DNA of 60,365 nucleotides. Source: CAVQBP01 sp964448105. GTDB taxonomy: Bacteria > Bacteroidota > Ignavibacteria > Ignavibacteriales > Ignavibacteriaceae. Where the stretch lies: assembly GCA_964448105.1 (NCBI GenBank), contig CAYUVK010000016.1, forward strand, positions 1-60,365. The letters run 5' to 3'. The notes beneath the pieces were generated by a model, which worked only from the letters and a program-made list of their open reading frames with translations, was not told the origin of the DNA and did no database searches. Below, piece after piece: positions 17,150 to 25,895 of the stretch; the stretch's first letter is position 1, and each line of letters starts with the position of its first letter. The translations under genes and the position numbers were made by a program.

Positions 17150-18445
17150 TTATAAAAAATCTCGTGGATCAGTAATTACACCAGTTAATGCCGAAGAAGC
17201 AACTGTAAGAGGAGAGGCTAAATATACTTGAGATTTTTTGCTTCCCATCCTACCCGGAAAATTTCTATTTGTTGTAGAAATAATTACTTCACCATCCTGT
17301 GCACGTCCCACTGTATCCATTGGACCACCCAAACAAGCCGCACATGAAGACTGGGCAATAACACAACCGGCATTTTCAAAAATTTGTTTTAGTGAGACAC
17401 CGCTAATTGTTTCTATCTCCAATTGCTTTGCAACATTGGTACTTGCAGGAACAATAAAAGTTGGAACTTTTACTTTATTCCCAAAGAGAAGTTTTCCGGC
17501 TGAAACAAAATCACTTAATTTACCACCTGTACATGATCCGATATAGCATTTAGTCAACTTAGTTCCCTGTACATTTCTAACTGTATCCAAGTTATCCGGG
17601 CTATGCGGCTTCGCAACAGATGGTTCCAGTTTACTAACATCGTAAGTGTATACTTGTTTAAATACTGCATCTTCATCGCTTGTAAATAAATCGTAGCTTT
17701 TATTACTTCTTTCTTTTACATAGTTTTCAATAACTTTGTCAGCGGCAATTATTCCATTCATTGCGCCTGCTTCTATTGCCATATTTGTTAAAGTCATTCT
17801 TTCATCAACCGAAAGTGAGAAAACTGCAGAGCCGTCAAACTCCAATGCTCTGTATGTACCACCATCGGTTGTAATATCACCTAGCACTTGCAGAATTAAA
17901 TCTTTTGCAGTTAAATAATCCGGCATTTCACCATCAAAAATAAACTTCAAAGTTTCGGGAACTTTTTCCCAAATTTTCCCTGTACCCATAATAAAAGCTG
18001 CATCGGTATTGCCAACTCCTGTTGAGAACATACCAAAAGCACCAGATGTACAGGTATGTGAATCGGAACCAAATAAAACTGTCCCGGGAATATTATAACC
18101 CTCTTCCGCTAATGCAATGTGACATACACCTTTATATCTATCTGTTCCGACATCATAATAATTCTCTAGTTGATAATCGCTTGCAAACTGCCTTAATATT
18201 TGAACATTTCTATTGGCTTGAGGATTTTTTGTAAAAATATAATGATCGGGAAAAATCACTAATTTATCTTTACTCCAGATCTTAGCATTACTGCCGAATT
18301 CTCTTTTCCAAATACCAATAGTTGGCGGTCCGCATACATCATGAGTCATAAGAACGTCAACATTGAGCCAGATATTATCTCCAGGTTCAACTTCTGATTT
18401 CTTTGCCGATTTTGCTAAAATTTTTTCCGTTATTGTCATTCCCAT
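17150..18445 (-). CDS. leuC: 3-isopropylmalate dehydratase large subunit
   Basis: This is the iron-sulfur catalytic subunit of isopropylmalate isomerase. The 431-residue product has MTHDVCGPPTIGIW near residue 33, GSDSHTCTSGAFG near 124, and the [4Fe-4S] ligands in YIGSCTGG near 301 and SSCAACLGG (CxxC) near 367. Length and sequence style match the archaeal/Chlorobi LeuC class (about 420-430 residues), not the 470-residue Escherichia type. The second methionine (residue 3) is an equally possible start. It lies between leuA upstream and leuD downstream. Confidence 0.94.
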   Translation of the reverse strand: MGMTITEKILAKSAKKSEVEPGDNIWLNVDVLMTHDVCGPPTIGIWKREFGSNAKIWSKDKLVIFPDHYIFTKNPQANRNVQILRQFASDYQLENYYDVGTDRYKGVCHIALAEEGYNIPGTVLFGSDSHTCTSGAFGMFSTGVGNTDAAFIMGTGKIWEKVPETLKFIFDGEMPDYLTAKDLILQVLGDITTDGGTYRALEFDGSAVFSLSVDERMTLTNMAIEAGAMNGIIAADKVIENYVKERSNKSYDLFTSDEDAVFKQVYTYDVSKLEPSVAKPHSPDNLDTVRNVQGTKLTKCYIGSCTGGKLSDFVSAGKLLFGNKVKVPTFIVPASTNVAKQLEIETISGVSLKQIFENAGCVIAQSSCAACLGGPMDTVGRAQDGEVIISTTNRNFPGRMGSKKSQVYLASPLTVASSALTGVITDPRDFL

Positions 18446-18479
18446 CTTATTATTCCTTTTCTGTCAAATGAGGATAAAA

Positions 18480-20075
18480 TTATACCGCTTGTGATAATTC
18501 AGATAAGGAAGCTTCATTTATTTTATCATTCTCTTTCATTTTAAAATATACTTGCTGTTGATTAAATGCCTGCAAGTAAGCTTTTGCACTTGCTTCAATA
18601 ACATCGGTAGAAACTCCTCTACCGGTAAATGATTTTTCTTCTTTTCGAATTCTTACAATAACTTCACCAAGTGCCTGCCTTCCGGAAGTAACTGATCTTA
18701 CATTATATGATTCGAGTTTTGATTTTACATCCAAGGCTCTTTCAATTGCATTAAAACATGCATCAACTGCACCATCACCAATAGCTGATTCCTGCAATGT
18801 TTTATCTGCAGTTTTTATTCTAACCGTAGCAGTCGGTATTGATGTAGTGCCAAGTGTAACATGAAGGTATTCGAGTTCATAATATTCATTCTTCTTCTTA
18901 TGAACTTCATCTCCCATTAAAATCCTCAAATCATCATCGAATATTTCTTTCTTCTTATCGGCAAGAATTAAAAACTTTTCATATACCTTTTGCATCTCTT
19001 TCTCGGAGGGAGTATATCCGAGTTCTTCAAGGCGCGATTTTAATCCATGTCTGCCGGAATGCCTTCCTAAAACTATTTTTGTTTTTGGCACTCCGACACT
19101 ATCAGGTGTCATTATTTCATAAGTCTGCCTGTCTTTAAGCATTCCATCCTGGTGAATACCGGATTCATGAGCAAATGCATTTTCACCAACAATTGCTTTA
19201 TTCGGCTGAACAATTATACCGGTAAATGAAGAAACCATCCTGCTGGTGTTATAAATTTCTTCGGTATTAATTTTAGTAAAACATTTATTGATATCTTTAC
19301 GCGTTTTTATTGCCATAACAATTTCTTCTAGGGAAGCGTTACCCGCCCTTTCACCAATACCGTTAACAGTACATTCAACCTGCCTGGCACCGTTTTCAAT
19401 TCCGCTTAAAGAATTTGCAACTGCAAGCCCGAGGTCATCATGGCAATGAACGCTGATAATTGCTTTATCGATATTTTTTACTCTTCTTCTGAGTTCGGCA
19501 ATTTTAGCTCCAAACTCAGATGGATAAGTATAACCGGTTGTGTCCGGAATGTTAACGGTTGTTGCACCAGCTTCAATAACAGCTTCAATTATTTCGGAAA
19601 GATATCCTAGATCAGTTCTGCCGGCATCTTCAGCAGAATATTCGACGTCATCGGTAAAAGTTTTTGCATATGCAACCGCATCACACGACATCTTTAAAAC
19701 TGTTTTTCTTTTTTCTTCCAACGTTTTACCATAAACATTGCTGGCAAACTTTCCCATTATATGAATATCCGAGGTACTGGCAAACGTATGAATTCTGTAA
19801 CGTTTTGCATTCTTTAGGGAATCATATGCTGCTTTAACATCAATTTCTTTTGCCCTGGAAAGAGCAGCAACTATTACATCTACCTCATTTGCTATTCTTT
19901 CAACGGCTTCAAACTGAGCCGGTGAGGAGATCGGAAAACCTGCTTCAATAATATCTATATTTAATTTTTGAAGCTGATGAGCAATTTCAACTTTTTCATA
20001 AACATTTAATGATGCTCCGGGAGATTGTTCTCCGTCTCTTAAAGTTGTATCAAAAATTAATACCCTATTATTCAC
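18480..20075 (-). CDS. leuA: 2-isopropylmalate synthase
   Basis: The enzyme condenses acetyl-CoA with 2-oxoisovalerate, the committed step to leucine. The 531-residue product begins FDTTLRDGEQSPGASL (residues 8-23), the LeuA signature. HCHDDLGLAVANS near residue 216 holds the metal ligands, the helical linker with GRHSGRHGLK near 340 follows, and the regulatory domain, where leucine binds in relatives, fills the last 130 residues including SVTSGRQALGE. Full length with all parts. The upstream methyltransferase gene ends 70 bases before its start and leuC begins 34 bases after it. Confidence 0.95.
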   Translation of the reverse strand: MNNRVLIFDTTLRDGEQSPGASLNVYEKVEIAHQLQKLNIDIIEAGFPISSPAQFEAVERIANEVDVIVAALSRAKEIDVKAAYDSLKNAKRYRIHTFASTSDIHIMGKFASNVYGKTLEEKRKTVLKMSCDAVAYAKTFTDDVEYSAEDAGRTDLGYLSEIIEAVIEAGATTVNIPDTTGYTYPSEFGAKIAELRRRVKNIDKAIISVHCHDDLGLAVANSLSGIENGARQVECTVNGIGERAGNASLEEIVMAIKTRKDINKCFTKINTEEIYNTSRMVSSFTGIIVQPNKAIVGENAFAHESGIHQDGMLKDRQTYEIMTPDSVGVPKTKIVLGRHSGRHGLKSRLEELGYTPSEKEMQKVYEKFLILADKKKEIFDDDLRILMGDEVHKKKNEYYELEYLHVTLGTTSIPTATVRIKTADKTLQESAIGDGAVDACFNAIERALDVKSKLESYNVRSVTSGRQALGEVIVRIRKEEKSFTGRGVSTDVIEASAKAYLQAFNQQQVYFKMKENDKINEASLSELSQAV

Positions 20076-20145
20076 TTTTATACCTCATTATAATTTTGTG
20101 TTCGATGTAATTCATTATTTAATATTTATGATTTACAAAAGTAAC

Positions 20146-20775
20146 TCATAAAGGTTTTTTACCGATTATAAGTGCCAGTTCCAGCCATTTCCAATAGCAA
20201 TCAACATCATGAAAACCAATTTCATTCAGCCATTTAATCTGGGTTTCAACATCAAGAAGTATATTACTTCCATCTTCTTCAACTCCAAGCTTTTCAAAAA
20301 ATCTTTTATGAAGATTTTCCGTAGGTGAGGACACATGCTCTAAATTGCAAAATATTCCTCCCTTTTGGACAATCTGCCAAACTTCTTGATACAATTCATA
20401 TTTCCTATTATCACTAATATGATGAATAGCAAAACTTGATACAACGGCATCGAAACTTTCTGCTTCAAACGGTAGAGAATTATTGATATCGTGTTCAATT
20501 ATATTAATCCGTTCGTTATCCTGATATTTATCTCGCAAGCTGTCAAGCATTGTCTGTGAAAAATTCAAAGCAGTCCCTTTAGCTTCTTTACATTTCAACA
20601 GGCATAAATCCAAAAGTCTGCCATTACCCGCACCTATATCCAAAATATTCAGGGAAGATGACGGAATTTCTACCAATAAGACAGATTCACCTTCGGTTCG
20701 ATGAGGGATTTTATCTGCTCTGCTTAAATAATTTATTGCAAGTTCCGGAGAACTCCAATCAGAAATCATTTTCAT
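20146..20775 (-). CDS. SAM-dependent class I methyltransferase
   Basis: The 209-residue product has a Rossmann methyltransferase core: motif I LDIGAGNGRLLDL near residue 48, an acidic residue after the second strand, and the motif IV/post region FDAVVSSFAIHHISD near residue 109 typical of small-molecule methyltransferases. The substrate cannot be inferred. It sits inside the branched-chain amino acid operon, three bases after leuB and 70 before leuA, so it is co-expressed with them. No known pathway step explains a methyltransferase here; it may be a passenger or may modify an intermediate or a protein of the pathway. Confidence 0.85.
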   Translation of the reverse strand: MKMISDWSSPELAINYLSRADKIPHRTEGESVLLVEIPSSSLNILDIGAGNGRLLDLCLLKCKEAKGTALNFSQTMLDSLRDKYQDNERINIIEHDINNSLPFEAESFDAVVSSFAIHHISDNRKYELYQEVWQIVQKGGIFCNLEHVSSPTENLHKRFFEKLGVEEDGSNILLDVETQIKWLNEIGFHDVDCYWKWLELALIIGKKPL

Positions 20776-20778
20776 AAG

Positions 20779-21876
20779 TTAAAGTGTAAAAACTCCCAAA
20801 GCTTGTTCATCATATATTTCATTGAATTTATCAATAACTATTTTCGTCATTTTTGAAGTTGAGACCAAAGTATCACCATCAGAATAAATATCTGCGGTTC
20901 TGTACCCGGCAGATAATGTTTTGGTAATTGCTTCTTCAATTAATTCGGTTACTTTATCCATTTGGAATGAATAAAGGAACATCATTCCGACGGAAGAAAT
21001 TGTTGCTAAAGGATTAGCTTTATCCTCCCCTGCTATATCTGGAGCACTTCCGTGAACAGGCTCATATAAAGCATATTTGCTTCCAAGACTAGCCGATGGA
21101 AGCATTCCAAGGCTACCGGTAATCATTGATGCAATATCACTTAAAATATCACCAAATAAATTTTGAGTGAGAATTACATCAAACTGTTTTGGATATCGCA
21201 CAAGCTGCATTGCAGCATTATCAACATACATATCCGATAATTGAATTTGCGGATATTCTTTGTGAATTTCATGAACGGTCTTCCGCCAGAATTGTGAACA
21301 TTCTAAGACATTTGCTTTATCAACAGAGATTACTCTCTTACTTCTTTTCATTGCAGTTTCAAAAGCAAACCTCGTAATTCTTTCAACTTCTTCTTTTGTA
21401 TAAATCATCGTATTCCAGCCATGTTCATCATCATAACCTCTCGGCTGACCGAAATAAACATCTCCGGTTAATTCCCTAAGAATAACTAAATCAGTTCCGT
21501 TTAGCACTTCGGGTTTTAAAGTTGAAGCAGATAGCAAAGGAGCATATACTTTTGCCGGCCTGATGTTAATGTATAGTCCGAGTGCTTTTCGTAGTTTCAA
21601 TAACGCTGCTTCCGGTTTTAGATTATGTTGAAGACCTTCCCATTTGGGGCCTCCAACAGCACCTAATAAAACAGCATCCGAATCGTAACATTTACTTAAT
21701 ACTTCATCGGTTAACGGTGTTCCGTTTTTGTCATAAGAAGAACCACCGATTAGGTGAGTTTCGAAAGAAAAGGAAATGTTAAATTTTTCAGAAATGTTTT
21801 CTATCAAAGAAACAGCAGAATCAACTACTTCGGGACCAATACCATCACCGGGAAGCAATGCTACTTTAAACTTCAT
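20779..21876 (-). CDS. leuB: 3-isopropylmalate dehydrogenase
   Basis: This enzyme oxidatively decarboxylates 3-isopropylmalate to 2-oxoisocaproate with NAD and can do the matching step on methylmalate. The 365-residue product has LLPGDGIGPEVVD (residues 7-19), GAVGGPKWEG near 73, RELTGDVYFGQPRG near 134, the substrate helix with Lys/Asp (VDKANVL near 189) and the NAD-binding EPVHGSAPDIAG near 270. Full length. Its ATG overlaps the ilvC stop by four bases, which implies translational coupling. Confidence 0.95.
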   Translation of the reverse strand: MKFKVALLPGDGIGPEVVDSAVSLIENISEKFNISFSFETHLIGGSSYDKNGTPLTDEVLSKCYDSDAVLLGAVGGPKWEGLQHNLKPEAALLKLRKALGLYINIRPAKVYAPLLSASTLKPEVLNGTDLVILRELTGDVYFGQPRGYDDEHGWNTMIYTKEEVERITRFAFETAMKRSKRVISVDKANVLECSQFWRKTVHEIHKEYPQIQLSDMYVDNAAMQLVRYPKQFDVILTQNLFGDILSDIASMITGSLGMLPSASLGSKYALYEPVHGSAPDIAGEDKANPLATISSVGMMFLYSFQMDKVTELIEEAITKTLSAGYRTADIYSDGDTLVSTSKMTKIVIDKFNEIYDEQALGVFTL

Positions 21877-22889
21877 ACTCCCACCTCTTCTTTTTTATTC
21901 TTTTTAAATAACCAGCTCATCATTTCTCTAAGTTTTGCACCAACTTTTTCAATTTGATGTTCTCTATTTTCTTTACGTAATTTTTCCATATTCTTTTGTC
22001 CGCTTCTATATTCATTTAACCATTCATCGGCAAACTTGCCTGTTTGAATTTCATCCAGAATTTTTTTCATTTCATTTCTTGTTTCTTTTGTAATCAACCG
22101 ACTGCCACGGGTCATACCTCCATATTCGGCAGTATCACTAACAGAATAATTCATTCTAGATAAGCCCCCTTCATAATATAAATCAACAATTAGTTTCATT
22201 TCATGCATACATTCAAAATATGCAAGCTCCGGCGGATACCCTGCATTAACTAATGTCTCAAAACCCGCTTTAATTAATTCTGCAGAACCGCCGCACAGCA
22301 CAGCCTGTTCTCCAAACAAATCCGTTTCAGTTTCATCTTTAAAATTAGTCTCAATAACACCTGCCCTAGTACCACCAATTCCTTTTGCCCATGCTAATGC
22401 AATATTCTTTGCATTACCATCAGCATCTTGTTGAATTGCAATCAAACATGGAACACCGGTTCCTTCGAGATATGTTCTTCTAACCAGATGTCCTGGGCTT
22501 TTGGGTGCAATCATTATAACATTAATATTTTTAGGAGGAACAATTTGTTTATAATGAATATTAAAGCCATGTGCAAAAGCCAAAGTATTTCCTTCTTTAA
22601 GATGAGGACTAATTTCTTTATCATAAACTTCTTTTTGGTTTTGATCAGGTAAAAGAATCATAATAACATCTGCCCATTCAACGGCTTCAGGAATAGTTTT
22701 CACTTTTAATCCGGTTGCTTCTGCTTTTGCCCAGCTTGAACTTGATGATCGCAAACCTACACTTACATTCATACCACTGTCTTTAAGATTTAATGAATGA
22801 GCATGCCCCTGGCTGCCAAATCCCAAGACAGCTATTTTTTTATCTTGAAGATATTCTAATGAAGAATCATTATCATAATAAACTTTCAT
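21873..22889 (-). CDS. ilvC: Ketol-acid reductoisomerase (class I)
   Basis: The enzyme converts acetolactate or acetohydroxybutyrate to the dihydroxy acid, the second common step to valine and isoleucine. The 338-residue length marks the short class I form. The NADP loop GFGSQGHAHSLNLKDSG is at residues 23-39, AFAHGFNIHY near 103, and the Mg-binding Asp/Glu in FGEQAVLCGG near 192 and ECMHEMKLIVDLYYEGG near 226. The C-terminal end carries an unusual Lys-rich tail (WLFKKNKKEE). It starts 12 bases after ilvN and overlaps leuB by four bases. Confidence 0.95.
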   Translation of the reverse strand: MKVYYDNDSSLEYLQDKKIAVLGFGSQGHAHSLNLKDSGMNVSVGLRSSSSSWAKAEATGLKVKTIPEAVEWADVIMILLPDQNQKEVYDKEISPHLKEGNTLAFAHGFNIHYKQIVPPKNINVIMIAPKSPGHLVRRTYLEGTGVPCLIAIQQDADGNAKNIALAWAKGIGGTRAGVIETNFKDETETDLFGEQAVLCGGSAELIKAGFETLVNAGYPPELAYFECMHEMKLIVDLYYEGGLSRMNYSVSDTAEYGGMTRGSRLITKETRNEMKKILDEIQTGKFADEWLNEYRSGQKNMEKLRKENREHQIEKVGAKLREMMSWLFKKNKKEEVGV

Positions 22890-22901
22890 TTTATTTCCCT
22901 T

Positions 22902-23414
22902 TTATGTTTGAGTTACTAAAGTTTTATCGTGTTTAAGTTGTTCACCTCGCTTTAACGCAACCGTACCTGAGCGAGCCATTTCTTTAATACCGTACGGTTC
23001 CAAAACATTTATAACAGCATCAATTTTATCAGGCGGACCGGTAATTTCCAGTGTAATTGTTTTATTATTTATATCAACTACATTACCTCTAAATATATCG
23101 CTAACACTGATTATTTCTGCACGGGTACCTTTTTGATAAAATACAGTAATCAATGCAAGCTCTCGTTCAACTCTGTTTTGCCCGGTTAAATCAACTACTT
23201 TAATCGTATCTATAAGACGATTTAATTGTTTTACAACTTGTTCTATAATTTTATCTTCACCTTCAGTTACAATTGTCATTCTTGAGACTTCAGGACTTTC
23301 AGTTTCACCAATGGAAATGCTGTGGATATTAAATCCTTTCCCGCTGAACATTGTAGCTACGCGGTTAAAAGCTCCAAATTGATTTTCAACAAGAACAGAA
23401 ATAGTATGTTTCAT
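22902..23414 (-). CDS. ilvN: Acetolactate synthase regulatory subunit
   Basis: The small subunit binds valine and activates the catalytic IlvB subunit. The 170-residue product opens with an ACT domain (VLVENQFGAFNRVATMFSGK, residues 8-27, with the effector loop GFNIHSISIGETE), followed by the second, C-terminal small-subunit domain with a conserved GTRAEIISVSDIFR. Length is normal for the family. Its ATG overlaps the ilvB stop (1 base), so the two subunits are translationally coupled. Confidence 0.94.
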   Translation of the reverse strand: MKHTISVLVENQFGAFNRVATMFSGKGFNIHSISIGETESPEVSRMTIVTEGEDKIIEQVVKQLNRLIDTIKVVDLTGQNRVERELALITVFYQKGTRAEIISVSDIFRGNVVDINNKTITLEITGPPDKIDAVINVLEPYGIKEMARSGTVALKRGEQLKHDKTLVTQT

Positions 23415-25129
23415 TATACCATCTCCTTTGGATCCAAACGTTTGGTCATTATTTCTTTAACAGATTTACCTGCAGGAATTATCGGGAAAACCATATCTTC
23501 TTTTTGAACTTTGCATTCTACTAGAACCGGTCCATCATTTATTGAAAAAGCTTCTTTAAGAATTCCATCAATATCGTTCGGGTTATCTGTAGAAAAAGAT
23601 TTTAACCCGAGAGCTTCTCCGAGTTTCTTGAAATCCGGATTGCTTTCCGAGAGATCGGTAAAACTAAATTTCTCTGCATGGAACAATTCCTGCCATTGCC
23701 TTACCATTCCAAGAAAACTATTATTAAGAATAATGAATTTGATCGGAAGTTTATAATAAACTGCAGTAATTAATTCCTGCATGTTCATCTGGAATCCACC
23801 ATCACCGCTTATGGAAATAATGGGTCTATCTTTAATACCAAATGCAGCTCCAATGGAAGCCGGAACAGAAAATCCCATTGTTCCCAATCCTCCGCTCGTA
23901 AGATGAGACCTTGGATTATTAAATTTATAGTATTGTGTTGTCCACATTTGATGCTGTCCTACATCAGTAATAATAACTGCCTCACCTTTTGTTAAATCTG
24001 AAATTCTGGAAATAACATATTCCGATCTTAATTTATTATCATTGGTCTCATAATAAAGAGGACATTCTTCCCGCCAGGTATTTATTTGATTCCACCAGTC
24101 ACTGGTATCCGGCGGTTCGTTCATCTCTGAAGCTAATTCGGCAATAACATGCTTAACATCACCGACAATAGGAAGATCTACAATAACATTCTTATCAATA
24201 CATGTCGGATCAATATCAACATGTATCTTATAAGCATTAACCGCAAACTCGTCTATCTTTCCGGTAACCCTGTCATCGAATCTTGCCCCTAAAGAGACTA
24301 GTACATCGCAATTATTCACAGCCTGATTTGCCCAATATGTTCCATGCATTCCTAACATTCCAAGAGATTGTGGATCGGTCATTGGAAATGCTCCAAGCCC
24401 TTGAAGTGTCATCGTTACAGGGAGATTATTCTCTTTAGCTAATAATCTCAATTCACGGTAACCATCCGACATTATAACACCACCACCGACATACAGCAAA
24501 GGTTTTTTAGCTTTCTTAATTATTTCTGCTGCTTTTTTTATCTGATTTTGATGCCCTAAAAAATTTGGTTTATAACCTCTTATTTCAACCTTTTCAGGAT
24601 ATTCTAATTCGCATTCGGCTGCAACTACATCTTTGGGAAGGTCGACTAAAACAGGACCAGGTCTTCCGGTTGAAGCAATATAAAAAGCTTTCCTAATTGT
24701 AGATGCTAATTCTTTAACATCCCTGACAAGAAAATTATGCTTAGTAATAGGACGCGTAATCCCGACAATATCTGCTTCTTGAAATGCATCATTGCCAATT
24801 AGGTGGCTTGGCACTTGACCGGTAAACACAACAATAGGAACGGAATCCATATAGGCATCAGCAATACCCGTCACAGTATTTGTAGCACCGGGGCCGGAGG
24901 TTACTAAAACAACACCGACTTTACCTGTTGCTTTTGCATAACCTTCAGCCATATGAGTTGCTCCTTGCTCATGTCTAACCAGAACATGTTTTAAATAATC
25001 TACATCATATAGCTTCTCATAAAGCTTAAGTACTGCTCCGCCAGGATAACCAAAAATCACATCGACTTTTTCACGTTTCAAACATTCAAAAAATATATCT
25101 GCGCCTGAGAGCAAGGATTTATGCTTCAT
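23414..25129 (-). CDS. ilvB: Acetolactate synthase catalytic subunit
   Basis: This thiamine-diphosphate enzyme condenses pyruvate with pyruvate or 2-oxobutyrate. The 571-residue product has the catalytic glutamate in RHEQGATHMAEGYA near residue 53, the FAD/quinone-site GVVLVTSGPGATN near 75, and the ThDP/Mg motif SGDGGFQMNMQEL near 446 ending in NNSFLGMVRQW. It is the first gene of the nine-gene branched-chain run, with a GGAAAGGAAA ribosome site. No dihydroxy-acid dehydratase (ilvD) or aminotransferase gene of the pathway is in the window, so those must be elsewhere. Confidence 0.95.
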   Translation of the reverse strand: MKHKSLLSGADIFFECLKREKVDVIFGYPGGAVLKLYEKLYDVDYLKHVLVRHEQGATHMAEGYAKATGKVGVVLVTSGPGATNTVTGIADAYMDSVPIVVFTGQVPSHLIGNDAFQEADIVGITRPITKHNFLVRDVKELASTIRKAFYIASTGRPGPVLVDLPKDVVAAECELEYPEKVEIRGYKPNFLGHQNQIKKAAEIIKKAKKPLLYVGGGVIMSDGYRELRLLAKENNLPVTMTLQGLGAFPMTDPQSLGMLGMHGTYWANQAVNNCDVLVSLGARFDDRVTGKIDEFAVNAYKIHVDIDPTCIDKNVIVDLPIVGDVKHVIAELASEMNEPPDTSDWWNQINTWREECPLYYETNDNKLRSEYVISRISDLTKGEAVIITDVGQHQMWTTQYYKFNNPRSHLTSGGLGTMGFSVPASIGAAFGIKDRPIISISGDGGFQMNMQELITAVYYKLPIKFIILNNSFLGMVRQWQELFHAEKFSFTDLSESNPDFKKLGEALGLKSFSTDNPNDIDGILKEAFSINDGPVLVECKVQKEDMVFPIIPAGKSVKEIMTKRLDPKEMV

Positions 25130-25172
25130 TATATTTCCTTTCCTTTTGTTCTAATTTTTTCAATTTATATTT

Positions 25173-25286
25173 CTAATAATTAAAATTTAAAAATAACATT
25201 AACATATAATATGGAATATCAACCGGAGCACTTTTTGGTGAGGGTGATTTTTTATTTCTACTTCTTTTAGAAAAAAATGTTTTCAT
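25173..25286 (-). CDS. Possible 37-residue leader peptide before ilvB
   Basis: Between the inverted repeat and ilvB a short frame (ATG at 25286, TAG at 25173-25175) reads MKTFFSKRSRNKKSPSPKS, then APVDIPYYMLMLFLNFNY. The end is rich in Leu, Met and aromatic residues, which loosely fits a leader that measures branched-chain aminoacyl-tRNA, but there is no run of consecutive Leu/Val/Ile codons and no strong terminator behind it. No ribosome site is obvious. Weak candidate. Confidence 0.25.
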   Translation of the reverse strand: MKTFFSKRSRNKKSPSPKSAPVDIPYYMLMLFLNFNY

Positions 25287-25287
25287 T

Positions 25288-25383
25288 AAAAAATAATCAG
25301 TTTTCAAAATAACCTCGATAGATACATAATAACCTTCAGAAATAACTTGGGTCTTCAGGCCAACCCGAATCTGATTATTTTTT
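25288..25383. promoter_or_regulatory. Long-range inverted repeat in the ilvB upstream region
   Basis: AAAAAATAATCAG (25288-25300) and CTGATTATTTTTT (25371-25383) are perfect 13-base arms separated by 70 bases. Inside lies a smaller GGGT..ACCC hairpin and two CTTCAG copies. It lies 160-255 bases before ilvB and could be part of a structured leader or a protein-binding region of the branched-chain operon. It matches no riboswitch I recognise. Confidence 0.4.
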
Positions 25384-25422
25384 ATTTTAGTATTAAATTA
25401 GATTGGGATTGACCTAAATTTA

Positions 25423-25578
25423 TTAACCTAGGATAATAATTCCTAGTACGCTAATAATAATCCCAATAATGATCACATCTAAAGGCAGGATATTCGGAAC
25501 TAACGCAGCAGCAAGATTGCCGTTAGTTTTGTAGGCTTCATAATAACTTTTGGTTATATGTCTATCTGTGTTAGTCAT
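25423..25578 (-). CDS. Small membrane protein, unknown
   Basis: From the ATG at 25578 the frame encodes about 51 residues: a polar first half (TNTDRHITKSYYEAYKTNG) and one strongly hydrophobic helix at the end (VIIIGIIISVLGIIILG). The frame is open further upstream, but this ATG gives the first soluble start. A single C-terminal anchor with a short cytoplasmic head is a plausible small membrane protein. No family is recognised, and it may share the transcript that enters the ilv region. Confidence 0.4.
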   Translation of the reverse strand: MTNTDRHITKSYYEAYKTNGNLAAALVPNILPLDVIIIGIIISVLGIIILG

Positions 25579-25748
25579 ACATTTTATTATCTTGAATTCA
25601 AATATAAAACTTAAGAAAAGTATTGTCAAGTTGATCTTTCTTCCAATTCCAAATTCTTACTTTTTATAACTGATATCGCTTTATTTCTATTTCAACAAAA
25701 TATTTAATTATTCAGCTGCATAGGTCGAAACTATTTCTTGACAATTTA

Positions 25749-25796
25749 GTTTCCAGGAATTATTTTTGGAAACTTAAATTACTAAAAAAAGTTTCC
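25749..25796 (+). promoter_or_regulatory. Two mutually exclusive hairpins upstream of the inositol/lipid run
   Basis: TGGAAACTT (25767-25775) can pair either with GTTTCCA at 25749-25755 (7-base stem) or with AAGTTTCC at 25789-25796 (8-base stem). Such alternatives are typical of attenuators, although no U-run follows the second hairpin directly. It lies about 100 bases before the nucleotidyltransferase start; a candidate promoter lies between them, so it could equally be an operator or a terminator remnant. Confidence 0.35.
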
Positions 25797-25823
25797 TGTT
25801 TTAAGTCAAATAATTTATTAAAA

Positions 25824-25851
25824 TTGACTATTTAAAATTTTAGTATATTTA
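25824..25851 (+). promoter_or_regulatory. Candidate promoter of the inositol/lipid run
   Basis: TTGACT (25824-25829) is followed after 16 bases by TATTTA (25846-25851), about 45 bases before the nucleotidyltransferase ATG. The match to a sigma70-type promoter is fair, but the region is very AT-rich and Bacteroidota housekeeping promoters follow a different consensus. Confidence 0.25.
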
Positions 25852-25895
25852 AGAATCAAAATTTCATTGCATTGCTTAAATTTTCTTAATTATTA

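Noticed and set aside
25288..25383. T-box or known amino-acid riboswitch before ilvB
   Set aside because: No T-box sequence (TGGNACCGCG) and no match to riboswitch cores I know; only an inverted repeat and a weak short frame are visible.
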